From: Dinghuibacter sp964544695
Lineage (GTDB): Bacteria > Bacteroidota > Bacteroidia > Chitinophagales > Chitinophagaceae
DNA: 29,213 nucleotides
Direction: 5' to 3'
Assembly: GCA_964544695.1 (NCBI GenBank)
Contig: CAZJDB010000082.1
Coordinates: 1 to 29,213, forward strand
Shown: positions 1 through 7,945 of the stretch, piece by piece
Position numbering within the stretch: the first letter of the stretch is position 1
Layout of the letters: every line of letters starts with the position of its first letter
Made by a program: the position numbers and the translations under genes
Notes under the pieces: model-generated
The model's database searches: none
The model's input: the letters and a program-made list of their open reading frames with translations, nothing else
Told to the model about the DNA's origin: nothing

Positions 1-3000
1 CATGGCTCGTTTGTTTTTTGGTACTGACTTTTTCCTGGAGAAATTGAAAAATCACAAACAATACCGGAATAATAAATACGCCGAGGATAACGCCCGTGAG
101 CATACCTCCCACCGCTCCGGTTCCGATAGAGCGGTTCCCCAGCGCGGAAGCCCCCGTCACGCGAAGCAACGGCAACAGCCCCACGATGAAGGCGAATGAA
201 GTCATCAAAATCGGACGAAGCCGCAGTTGGGCCGCCTCGAGGGCGGAAGCCACCAACCCCATGCCTGAACGCCGCCGCTGCACCGCATATTCCACGATCA
301 GGATGGCGTTCTTGGCTAGCAGGCCGATCAGCATGATGAGGCTCACCTGTACATATATATTGTTATCCACGCCCATCATGTGGATGAAGGCGAAGACGCC
401 GAAGACGCCCACGGGAATGGACAGGACCACGGCCAGGGGCAGGACGTAGCTTTCGTATTGGGCGGCGAGGAGGAAGTACACGAAGACGAGGCTCATGATG
501 AAGATGAAGATCATCTGCGAGCCCGACTTGATTTCTTCGCGGGTCATCCCCGTCCATTCATAGCCGTACCCCCTGGGCAGGACCTGGCGGGCGGTTTCCT
601 CGATGGCCTTGATGGCGTCCCCGGTGCTGTACCCGGGCTTGGGGACGCCGTTGATCGTGACGGCGTTGTAGAGGTTGTTCCGCGTCACTGTTTCGGGGCC
701 GAATACGCGCTTGAGGGTCACGAGCTGGTTTACGGGGACCATGTTTCCCTGGCCGTTCTTCACATACACATTTTCCAGGGAGGCGGGGTCGGCCCGGTAG
801 GGGGCGTCGGCCTGGGCCATGACGCGATAATATTTTCCGAAGCGGTTGAAGTCATCCACAAAGCTGCTGCCATAGTATATCTGCATCGTCTGCAACAGGT
901 CCGCCACGGATACGCCAAGCTGCCGCGCCTTGTCGTCGTCCACGACGATCTGGTACTGTGGGTTGCCGCTGGCGAAGGTGGTAAAGGCATAGGCGATCTC
1001 TTTCCTTTGCATGAGGGCGCCGATCAGGGCCTGGGCGGTGGCGCCCAGTTTGTCGAGTGAGCCGTTGGTTTGGTCCTCCAGCATGAATTCAAAGCCCGCG
1101 ACGTTCCCAAAGCCCTGTATGGTGGGGAAGGTGAAGAAGAAGGCGTGCGCATCCTTCACCTGCATGGCCACTTTTTGGGTCAGGTCGTTGGATATGGCTT
1201 CTATGTCTTTTAACGGTCCCCTTTCGTCCACGGGTTTCATGCGGATGAAGCCCGCGCCATAGGGGGCGGCGCTGGCATTGGTTATAAAGTTCAGCCCCTC
1301 CACCGTGTAGTGGCGGTCGGTGATGGGGTCGCTTTTGATGATGTTCCCGATTTCATCCATGGCCTTGTGCGTTTGCGCAAGCGAGCTGCCCGGAGGCGTA
1401 TTCACGGCGTACAACAGGAAGCCCTGGTCCTCGGTGGGGATGAAGCCCGTGGGCGTTTTTTGCATGATCCAGAAGGTCACCAGGATGATGCCGACCAGGC
1501 CGCCGATGGCGACCCAGCGACGCCGGAAGAGAAACCGCAGGCTCGACAGGTATTTGGCGGTCATCGCGGCGAAAGCGGCGTTGAAAGCGGTGAAGAAGCG
1601 CCCGGCCAGGCCACGGCGCGTGCCTTCGGCGGCGGCGCCCTCCGCGGCATGGCCGCCTTTCAGGAACAACGCGCACAACGCGGGGCTCAACGTCAATGCA
1701 TTCACGGCGGATATAAGAATGGCGATGGCCAGTGTAAACGCAAACTGCCGGTAAAACACGCCCGCAGGGCCCTGCATAAATCCCACAGGAACGAACACCG
1801 CGGCCATCACCAGGGTGATCGATATGATGGCCCCCGAGATTTCATTCATCGAGGAGACCGTCGCCTCGCGTGCGGGCAGGCCGGTGCGCTCCATTTTGGT
1901 ATGCACGGCTTCCACCACGACGATGGCGTCATCCACGACGATCCCGATGGCGAGGACCAGTGCAAATAACGTAAGGAGGTTAATCGTAAACCCGAAGAGC
2001 TGAAGGAAAAAGAAGGTTCCGATGATGGCCACGGGCACGGCGATCGCGGGGATCAGCGTGGACCGGATGTCTTGGAGGAAGAGGAATACCACGATGAACA
2101 CCAGGATGAAGGCTTCCAGGAGGGTATGCTTCACCTGCGAGATGGAGGCGTCCAGGAACTCCTTGGAGTTGTACATGATGGTGGTATGGATTCCTTTCGG
2201 CAGGTCGCTGGAGAACTGCTTGATGAGGGCCTCGGCTTCGGTGAGGATGTCGTTGGCGTTGGAACCCGCGGTTTGAAAGACGGCGAAGCCGGAGGTTGCG
2301 TGGCCGTTCAGCATACTGTTGGCGGAATAGGCCAGGGCGCCGAATTCCACGCGCGCCACGTCTTTCAACCGGATCGACGAGCCGTCGGGATTGGCGCGGA
2401 GGATGATGTTTTCGTAGTCTTCGTTGCGGTTCAGCTTGCCTTTGTATTTCAGGACGTATTCGAAGACCTGTGAACTTTGTTGCCCGAGGCGGCCCGGTGC
2501 TACTTCCAGGCTTTGGTCACGGATCGCGTCCGTGACCTCCATGGGCGAAAGGTTATACGCGGCCAGGCGGTCGGGCTTGAGCCAGATGCGCATGGAATAG
2601 TCCTTGGCCCCGAATACCTGGGCGTCCCCCACCCCGGGGATACGCTGGATCTTGGGGATCAGGTTTATTTTAATATAGTTTTGAAGAAAGGTCTCATCAT
2701 AGCTGGTATCGGTCGAGTATACACCGATAAACATGATGATGCTGTTCTGCTGCTTTTGCGTCGAAATTCCGGACTGGATGACTTCCTGGGGGATCTGGCT
2801 CGTGGCCTTGGCGACACGGTTTTGGACGTTCACCGAAGCAATGTCGGGGTTGGTCCCCTGCTTGAAGTAGACCGACAGGGTCATGGAACCGTCGTTGCTT
2901 GAGTTGGAGGTCATGTACGTCATGTTCTCCACGCCGTTGATGGCTTCCTCCAGGGGCGTCGCCACGGAGCGCGCCACCACTTCCGCGTTGGCGCCCGGGT

Positions 3001-3145
3001 AGTTTGCCGACACCACGACGCACGGAGGCGCGATGTCAGGGAAGAGCGTAATGGGCAGCGTGGTCAACGACAGGATGCCCAGCAAGGTCAATAGTATGGA
3101 TACGACCGTGGAGAGCACGGGTCGCTCGATGAATTTTCGTAGCAT
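1..3145 (-). CDS. RND efflux pump, inner-membrane permease (AcrB/HAE1-like), 3' end cut by window edge
   Basis: The minus strand reads open from an ATG at 3145 to the window edge, giving 1048 residues, so only the last few residues are probably missing (family members are about 1040-1060 aa). The N-terminus starts MLRKFIERPVLST, the usual RND opening with the first membrane helix. The conserved Asp-Asp pair of the proton relay (AIGIVVDDAIVVVEA, about 1920-1960) and the matching Lys in the second helix bundle (LIGLLAKNAILIVEY, about 290-330) are both present, so the pump looks functional. The family exports drugs, dyes or lipophilic compounds across both membranes with an adaptor and an outer-membrane channel. 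It starts 2 nt after the adaptor stop codon, so the two are surely co-transcribed. No outer-membrane channel gene is visible and it may lie beyond the left edge. The substrate cannot be told from sequence. Confidence 0.95.
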   Translation of the reverse strand, partial: MLRKFIERPVLSTVVSILLTLLGILSLTTLPITLFPDIAPPCVVVSANYPGANAEVVARSVATPLEEAINGVENMTYMTSNSSNDGSMTLSVYFKQGTNPDIASVNVQNRVAKATSQIPQEVIQSGISTQKQQNSIIMFIGVYSTDTSYDETFLQNYIKINLIPKIQRIPGVGDAQVFGAKDYSMRIWLKPDRLAAYNLSPMEVTDAIRDQSLEVAPGRLGQQSSQVFEYVLKYKGKLNRNEDYENIILRANPDGSSIRLKDVARVEFGALAYSANSMLNGHATSGFAVFQTAGSNANDILTEAEALIKQFSSDLPKGIHTTIMYNSKEFLDASISQVKHTLLEAFILVFIVVFLFLQDIRSTLIPAIAVPVAIIGTFFFLQLFGFTINLLTLFALVLAIGIVVDDAIVVVEAVHTKMERTGLPAREATVSSMNEISGAIISITLVMAAVFVPVGFMQGPAGVFYRQFAFTLAIAILISAVNALTLSPALCALFLKGGHAAEGAAAEGTRRGLAGRFFTAFNAAFAAMTAKYLSSLRFLFRRRWVAIGGLVGIILVTFWIMQKTPTGFIPTEDQGFLLYAVNTPPGSSLAQTHKAMDEIGNIIKSDPITDRHYTVEGLNFITNASAAPYGAGFIRMKPVDERGPLKDIEAISNDLTQKVAMQVKDAHAFFFTFPTIQGFGNVAGFEFMLEDQTNGSLDKLGATAQALIGALMQRKEIAYAFTTFASGNPQYQIVVDDDKARQLGVSVADLLQTMQIYYGSSFVDDFNRFGKYYRVMAQADAPYRADPASLENVYVKNGQGNMVPVNQLVTLKRVFGPETVTRNNLYNAVTINGVPKPGYSTGDAIKAIEETARQVLPRGYGYEWTGMTREEIKSGSQMIFIFIMSLVFVYFLLAAQYESYVLPLAVVLSIPVGVFGVFAFIHMMGVDNNIYVQVSLIMLIGLLAKNAILIVEYAVQRRRSGMGLVASALEAAQLRLRPILMTSFAFIVGLLPLLRVTGASALGNRSIGTGAVGGMLTGVILGVFIIPVLFVIFQFLQEKVSTKKQTSH

Positions 3146-3147
3146 GT

Positions 3148-4305
3148 TTAGAGTGGGCTTGCTTTAAGTAAACTGTCCAATGAAATGGCCTGGGGCGTGA
3201 TCACCATCCCATCCCGGAGACGGTCCAGGCCTGTGTATACGATCCGGTCTCCGGATTTCACTCCCCCTGATACGAGGTAATAGTTCCCGCTGCGTCCGCT
3301 TACCGTGAGGGGCTTGCTTTCTACCTTATTACTGTCCCCCAGGGCGAAGACCAATACCTTATCCTGCAATTCATATGTAGCCTCCTGGGGCACGATCAGG
3401 ACGGAAGCCTGGGGCGCGGGCAGGCGCACCTTTCCCGTATTGCCCGACCGGAGAAGTCCGTGGGGGTTGGGGAAGACGACGCGGAAGGGGATGGCCCCCG
3501 TTGTCTTGTCGAATTGCCCTTCCACCGTTTCGACCTTACCCCGCTCGGAATATACCGTGTTGTCGGGAAGGATGAGTTCCACCGGCGGGATGTGTTTGAT
3601 CTTCTCCTCTACCGTGGTGCCTTCGTATTGGCCCTTGAAGGCCAGGAAATCCTTTTCGCTCATGGAAAAGTAGGCGTACACGTCGTTGACTTCACTCAGG
3701 ACGGTCAGGGGTAAAGCATCCGCTTTCCCAACCAAACTTCCCATTTTATAAGGTATCCTACCCAAATAACCGTCCACGGGTGCGGTGACTTCGGTATAGC
3801 TCACGTTGATCCCGGCGTTGGTGACCATGGCCTCGGCCTGCGCCACGTTTGCCTTGGCGGCGTCGAGGTTGGCTTGAGCCGTTTTCAGTTGCACGTCGCT
3901 CACGACGCCACCGGAGACCAGGGGCGTGAGCTTGTTGACGTTGATTTGTGCCGCTTCCTGGGCAGCTTTGGCACTCAGCAGGTTGGCCCGGGCGTTGTCA
4001 AGCTGGGCACGGTAAACGCGGTCGTCGATCTTGAACAGGAGCTGCCCGCGATGCACGAAGGCACCCTCGTCCGGGTAGATTTTTTCAATGTACCCGTCCA
4101 CCTGGGGGCGGATGTCCACATTGCGCGTCCCTTCCAGGGAAGCGGTGAAGGTTTCGAACGTAGCTGCGTCGGTTTGGCGCACCTGGAATACGGGCAGGAC
4201 CGGAGTCGGCAAAGCATTGTATCCGCTTTCCCCTGACGAGCTGGTGCACCCCGCGTACAAGATGGCTGCTGCCACGATCCATGTGTTCCTCATATGCTTT
4301 AACAT
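3148..4305 (-). CDS. RND efflux periplasmic adaptor (membrane fusion protein, AcrA-like), lipoprotein
   Basis: This adaptor links the inner-membrane RND pump to the outer-membrane channel. I chose the ATG at 4305 (MLKHMRNTWIVAAAILYAGC); an ATG at 4293 is equally possible. Both give a lipoprotein signal with lipobox YAGC, so it should be anchored in a membrane by a lipidated Cys. The open frame extends to a GTG at 4323, which adds residues before the positively charged n-region. The two halves of the lipoyl/barrel-sandwich domain are visible (VDGYIEKIYPDEGAFVHRGQ and APVDGYLGRIPYKMGSLVG), flanking an Ala/Gln-rich helical hairpin, with beta-barrel and membrane-proximal domains after it. It sits between the TetR regulator and the pump in one minus-strand operon. 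Half-sites resembling the regulator's palindrome occur just before it (about 4301-4333). Confidence 0.93.
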   Translation of the reverse strand: MLKHMRNTWIVAAAILYAGCTSSSGESGYNALPTPVLPVFQVRQTDAATFETFTASLEGTRNVDIRPQVDGYIEKIYPDEGAFVHRGQLLFKIDDRVYRAQLDNARANLLSAKAAQEAAQINVNKLTPLVSGGVVSDVQLKTAQANLDAAKANVAQAEAMVTNAGINVSYTEVTAPVDGYLGRIPYKMGSLVGKADALPLTVLSEVNDVYAYFSMSEKDFLAFKGQYEGTTVEEKIKHIPPVELILPDNTVYSERGKVETVEGQFDKTTGAIPFRVVFPNPHGLLRSGNTGKVRLPAPQASVLIVPQEATYELQDKVLVFALGDSNKVESKPLTVSGRSGNYYLVSGGVKSGDRIVYTGLDRLRDGMVITPQAISLDSLLKASPL

Positions 4306-4349
4306 TGTTATGTTATTTACCACTGTTAAATTTTGATGAAAAAAATATA

Positions 4350-4952
4350 CTAACCTCTAATATCTGCTATGATCGCCCGGACGGCATCCCTAAGAATGGA
4401 CCGGTTCACCTCCCGCGTTAGCGTCCCCCTGCGGACGATGTTCAGGGAGATGAGGCCGTGCACCACCGCCCAGAAGGTATAAAAGCGCCGGTTGGGGTCC
4501 TCACCGGGGTGTTTGCTTTCCGCAATCAGCGCGTGGAGCGAACCGTTCAGCAATTCCGCGGCCGTCGTACCCTCCGGGACCATCTCCTCCAATCGGCAAC
4601 AATCCACGTCCACACCATACATCAACTGGTAATATTCCTGGTGCTCGAAAGCAAAGTCCCAATATGCCATCCACATCGCTTCCAGTTGGTTCCCCGGGTC
4701 GTTGATCCCTTCCCTGGCCTCGCTGACCCGGGCGCTCAGGATACGGAAGCCCTGGCAGGTCAATTCCCGGAGGATCGCCTCCTTATTTTCAAAATACCCG
4801 TAGATGATCGGGGCTGTGTATTCGATGGCGTCCGCGATCTTTCGCATGGACAGCGCATGCCAGCCCTCATCTTTTACGATTTGCCAGGAGGCCTCTAAAA
4901 TCCTGCTCCGCACTTCCTCTTTCAATCTTTGCTTTCGCTCGACGGTCCCCAT
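4350..4952 (-). CDS. TetR/AcrR family transcriptional regulator of the RND operon
   Basis: The 200-residue protein has a typical TetR N-terminal helix-turn-helix at about residues 12-60 (SRILEASWQIVKDEGWHALS, then MRKIADAIEYTAPIIYGYF and ENKEAILREL). Its C-terminal ligand domain contains the WAVVHG motif found in the TetR_C_33-type group. It is the first gene of a minus-strand unit with the RND adaptor and pump, which is the usual local repressor arrangement for efflux systems. A 15-bp palindrome lies about 20 bases before its ATG and is the best candidate for its own operator. Start at 4952 chosen because the MGTVERKQRLKEE n-terminus leads directly into the HTH helix. The ligand is unknown. 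Confidence 0.9.
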   Translation of the reverse strand: MGTVERKQRLKEEVRSRILEASWQIVKDEGWHALSMRKIADAIEYTAPIIYGYFENKEAILRELTCQGFRILSARVSEAREGINDPGNQLEAMWMAYWDFAFEHQEYYQLMYGVDVDCCRLEEMVPEGTTAAELLNGSLHALIAESKHPGEDPNRRFYTFWAVVHGLISLNIVRRGTLTREVNRSILRDAVRAIIADIRG

Positions 4953-4972
4953 TCATTAAGGGTATTAAATTT

Positions 4973-4987
4973 TTTAACGACGTTAAA
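4973..4987. promoter_or_regulatory. Candidate TetR operator (palindrome TTTAACG-A-CGTTAAA)
   Basis: Two perfect 7-bp arms surround one central base, 20 bases upstream of the ATG of the TetR gene. Position and symmetry fit autoregulation. The right half GTTAAATTTT recurs before the adaptor gene (4325-4334). Assignment as the operator is inference. Confidence 0.5.
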
Positions 4988-5026
4988 TTTTCATGGGACA
5001 AAGCTAAGGGAGAATCTCCATTTCTT

Positions 5027-5040
5027 CCAAATTAATTTGG
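5027..5040. repeat. Perfect 14-bp palindrome over the stop codon
   Basis: CCAAATTAATTTGG is fully self-complementary and includes the TAA stop of the minus-strand hypothetical gene. There is no loop or T-tract, so it is not an obvious intrinsic terminator. It may be a protein-binding site or chance in an AT-rich spot. Confidence 0.4.
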
Positions 5041-6207
5041 AATGACCGCTAAACCAATGTTATAGGAAGGGAATTGGCTGGTGACGAATTTGCTTCCCCA
5101 ATACTTTGTTGCAATAATGCGGAAGGTGGAATGGATGGCGATCCCAAGGGAAGTTTGGTTGAGCATGAAGGGCTGGTTGTCTGGTTTATTCAGATTGCTG
5201 TAGAAGTCCTTATTTCCAATAATCCCGGCGATCCTCGCGCTTGCCAATAAGGTGAAAAGACCGGTTTTTCCCGTCACGTAAGCCGTAAAATCGATCCCGA
5301 AATCGGTGTTGAAGGGTGATTGATTGGCCAGCGCACCCATTTGGGGTATATCAAAGGAGAATTTAGGCGTAAACACCACCTTCAACTCCGCTGTAGAACT
5401 GGCATTCCCCAGGCCCAGCAGGGGGTACGTAGCAATAAAGGTGGCGTTTCCCCCTCCACCCAGCAACCTTTGAAAAGCGTCCTGCTGGATATTCGCCGTA
5501 TCCGAAGCGGTGGTGGGTGGTCCCGCGTTTGCCGAGGAAGAATTCGACACCAGGGTACCCAACCCAAGCCGAAAAGGCCCGAAGTAATCGGCATAAATTT
5601 CCGTATACAGTGAGGCCTTGGTTGCATCGGCATTAAAGGAAAGAGTGGAATTCTGCAGGAATTTCGATCGCGAATCGTTTAATCCATTCTGATAATAAAG
5701 CTGCGCATCAGTGGCATTCCCTACTGGAAAAAAAGGAGTTCTGCTTAGCCTGTCATAAAAATGATCTGTGATGGCGTGGTTCAGGAAAGTGTCCACCACT
5801 TGAAGGTTAACGGCGTATTCACTGTCGGCCGAATATTTTTCGGCATTATAATCCTTCACGTCCTGGAGGGTCGATGTCACTGAAATCTGTTTCTTTAAGG
5901 CTATTACCTTGGCCTTGTGTTGATCCACGTTAGCCATATATTTTTGATAAGCAACCTTGGCAAAAAGGTAGGCCCCGTACCGATGGAACAGTGTCCGATA
6001 TGGATTCACTACACCCTGTTTTCTCATGGCGCTATCCGAAGGAATGATGGTCTTGACGGTATCATTAACTGCTCCGGTATCATTAAGTACGACGGCAGTG
6101 CGTACCGGGGGGATGGTTTTGAATAAACTGGAGGTAGTTTGCGCATGGGCGGCTCCCGCCATTCCAACCATCAGGACAAGGCAGTGCACTCTTACTTTTA
6201 ATAGCAT
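5032..6207 (-). CDS. Hypothetical secreted protein, possible outer-membrane barrel-like
   Basis: I do not recognise this family. From the ATG at 6207 the 391-residue product begins MLLKVRVHCLVLMVGMAGAAHAQ, a clear signal peptide with an Ala-x-Ala type site. The frame extends upstream to 6255 without a signal-like sequence, so I reject the longer start. The middle (about residues 60-110) is charged and helical. The C-terminal two thirds have alternating hydrophobic/polar stretches rich in Phe, Thr, Asn and Gly (for example STAELKVVFTPKFSFDIPQM and IDFTAYVTGKTGLFTLLA), as in beta-strands of an outer-membrane protein. It ends in VIPN, not in the aromatic residue typical of many barrels, so the barrel idea is weak. 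It is transcribed alone, divergently from the DinB-like gene. A 14-bp palindrome covers its stop codon. Confidence 0.75.
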   Translation of the reverse strand: MLLKVRVHCLVLMVGMAGAAHAQTTSSLFKTIPPVRTAVVLNDTGAVNDTVKTIIPSDSAMRKQGVVNPYRTLFHRYGAYLFAKVAYQKYMANVDQHKAKVIALKKQISVTSTLQDVKDYNAEKYSADSEYAVNLQVVDTFLNHAITDHFYDRLSRTPFFPVGNATDAQLYYQNGLNDSRSKFLQNSTLSFNADATKASLYTEIYADYFGPFRLGLGTLVSNSSSANAGPPTTASDTANIQQDAFQRLLGGGGNATFIATYPLLGLGNASSTAELKVVFTPKFSFDIPQMGALANQSPFNTDFGIDFTAYVTGKTGLFTLLASARIAGIIGNKDFYSNLNKPDNQPFMLNQTSLGIAIHSTFRIIATKYWGSKFVTSQFPSYNIGLAVIPN

Positions 6208-6289
6208 AGTTTTGGCTTGAGGAAACCAAGGTAAATAATGCCTTGACCCACCCATACCGTTAAAACACCCATTTTTAAGATTTCATCAT

Positions 6290-6730
6290 ATGAATAACTT
6301 CCCCCACTTCTACAACCGCGAGCTAAAAAAGCTCCGCGAGGAAATCGCCGCCTACCCTTCCGAAGAATCGCTGTGGCTCACCAGCGGCCAGGTCAAAAAT
6401 TCAGGGGGTAATCTCAGCATGCACCTCGTCGGCAACCTCAATACCTATATAGGCGCCAGGCTGGGCGGCACCGGCTATGTCCGCGACAGGCCCTTCGAGT
6501 TTGCGGGGCGCGGCATCCCCAAAGCCACGTTGATTGCTTCGATCGACGACGTCACGGGGGTCGTGGACCGCACCCTGTCGGGGTTGACCGAAGCCGACCT
6601 GGAAAAGGAATACCCCGAGGAAACGCCGGAGGGGCGCGTATCCACGGGGCATTTTCTGCTCCATTTGGCGATGCACCTAAGTTATCATTTAGGCCAGATC
6701 AATTACCACCGGAGGTTACTTCCATTTTGA
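6290..6730 (+). CDS. DinB-like (DUF1572-type) four-helix protein
   Basis: The 146-residue protein resembles the DinB/YfiT-like four-helix-bundle superfamily, mostly putative metal-dependent thiol-transferase or hydrolase-type proteins of unknown substrate. Visible signs are MHLVGNLNTYIGARLGG near residue 44, where the His is a likely first metal ligand, and the C-terminal helix HLAMHLSYHLGQINYHRRLL, where HxxxHxGQI is the usual second ligand pair. There is no signal peptide, so it should be cytoplasmic. It starts at the ATG at 6290, in the divergent gap shared with the hypothetical at 5032-6207. Its stop codon overlaps the 3' end of the convergent gene at 6716-7945 by 15 bases, so there is no room for a normal terminator between them. 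Confidence 0.8.
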   Translation: MNNFPHFYNRELKKLREEIAAYPSEESLWLTSGQVKNSGGNLSMHLVGNLNTYIGARLGGTGYVRDRPFEFAGRGIPKATLIASIDDVTGVVDRTLSGLTEADLEKEYPEETPEGRVSTGHFLLHLAMHLSYHLGQINYHRRLLPF

Positions 6731-7945
6731 CAGGTAGTCCTTCGCGAGCTCTTTACAGGCCTCGAAGTCTCCCCTGCTCATGGAAATACAATGCCGGTTC
6801 AATTCTTTCCTCAGAACCTGCAGGTCCGAAGCCTCTTGCGGATTGGAACCAAAGTCGGTCTCGATGTTTTTCTTGGTGAACTCTTTGACGGGGCCGTCGA
6901 TTGTCTTGGCGTACATGAAGATGCCGTCGATGGTCGAGGCGCCGTTGTATCCCGATTCCTTGCGTTCGTCCATGAGGATGTAAAAAGGAGCCGCTTTGTT
7001 GATCACCGCATAGTATTCTTTCGAGGTTTTCAGGTAAAGGAAATCCACGCCGATGCTGCGGAATCCATAGATGGAACCCACGGGAAATTCCTGGTATTCC
7101 TTATTGACGGACCGGACCCGCACCTGCCCGAAGGCGGTATAGTCGATGGCGTACCAGGACAGGAGGCCCTTCTGCTCTACGACGGACGGCGAGCCGAAGG
7201 TCACCGCGCCCCGGGCGAATTGTTCGGGGGATTGATATACGCCGGAGGGGGACAGGGTGTCCATGGTGGTGCTGCTGGTGGCTGGGGGCGGGGTTTCTAC
7301 TTTGACGGGCCATCCGTTGGGTTGCGTAGACGGCGTTGTCGTGGTCGCGGCCGTCGTCGGCGGAGTCGTCGCCCCGCCGGAAGGCGGCGCGGCGGCGGTC
7401 GTCGGCGCGGTCGTCGCGGCATTTGTCGCCCCGCCGACAGGCGGCGCTGGCCTCGCGGCCCCGGAGCTCACCATCGGGCAGAGGGGATGCAGCCATACCC
7501 CTTCGGCGGCCTCCGGCCACTGGTCGGGAAAATGATCGACGCTGAAGCCAACATTATTGGTCACCAACACTTGGGAGAAAAAGGATTCATTGGGCGGCGT
7601 GTTCTGGCAAAAGAAAATGGGGATCAGGAATTTCCTGGGCGTGGACCTGGGAATCCATTGCCCCCCCGTGGTCTTCATGGCCCAGGCAATCTGGGCTTGC
7701 ATATCCGGGGGCGTTGCCGTGAGGAAAGAAATATCGGAAACGGTATCCGTTCCTGGCTGAATGGTCAACGATACGAAGTATCCCCGGGAGTAGTCGTTTG
7801 CCAGGAGGTGGGAAGCCTGGTCCAGGTTTTGTTCACAGAGGCGGCTGAGGGCTTTGTACCCCCCTTTGTAACCGATGAGGTCTCCATCCTGTGCGTATCC
7901 CTGACAAAGCAGGCACGCGAACAGGAGGCTCAAAAATGTACGCAT
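6716..7945 (-). CDS. Hypothetical secreted protein with Pro/Thr/Ala-rich linker
   Basis: I do not recognise this protein. The 409 residues start MRTFLSLLFACLLCQGYAQ, a signal peptide. Residues about 30-160 form a compact domain with a pattern (FVSLTIQPGTDTVSDISFL, then MKTTGGQWIP) that loosely recalls TonB C-terminal-like domains. Residues about 165-230 are a low-complexity linker of Pro, Thr, Ala and Gly with an internal duplication (PPVGGAT and PPSGGAT). Residues about 235-409 form a second domain with no motif I can name. The ATG lies directly after the stop of the MFS gene with no intervening base, so it is probably co-translated or co-transcribed with that pump. The linker is encoded by very GC-rich repetitive DNA (about 7260-7460). 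Confidence 0.8.
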   Translation of the reverse strand: MRTFLSLLFACLLCQGYAQDGDLIGYKGGYKALSRLCEQNLDQASHLLANDYSRGYFVSLTIQPGTDTVSDISFLTATPPDMQAQIAWAMKTTGGQWIPRSTPRKFLIPIFFCQNTPPNESFFSQVLVTNNVGFSVDHFPDQWPEAAEGVWLHPLCPMVSSGAARPAPPVGGATNAATTAPTTAAAPPSGGATTPPTTAATTTTPSTQPNGWPVKVETPPPATSSTTMDTLSPSGVYQSPEQFARGAVTFGSPSVVEQKGLLSWYAIDYTAFGQVRVRSVNKEYQEFPVGSIYGFRSIGVDFLYLKTSKEYYAVINKAAPFYILMDERKESGYNGASTIDGIFMYAKTIDGPVKEFTKKNIETDFGSNPQEASDLQVLRKELNRHCISMSRGDFEACKELAKDYLSKWK

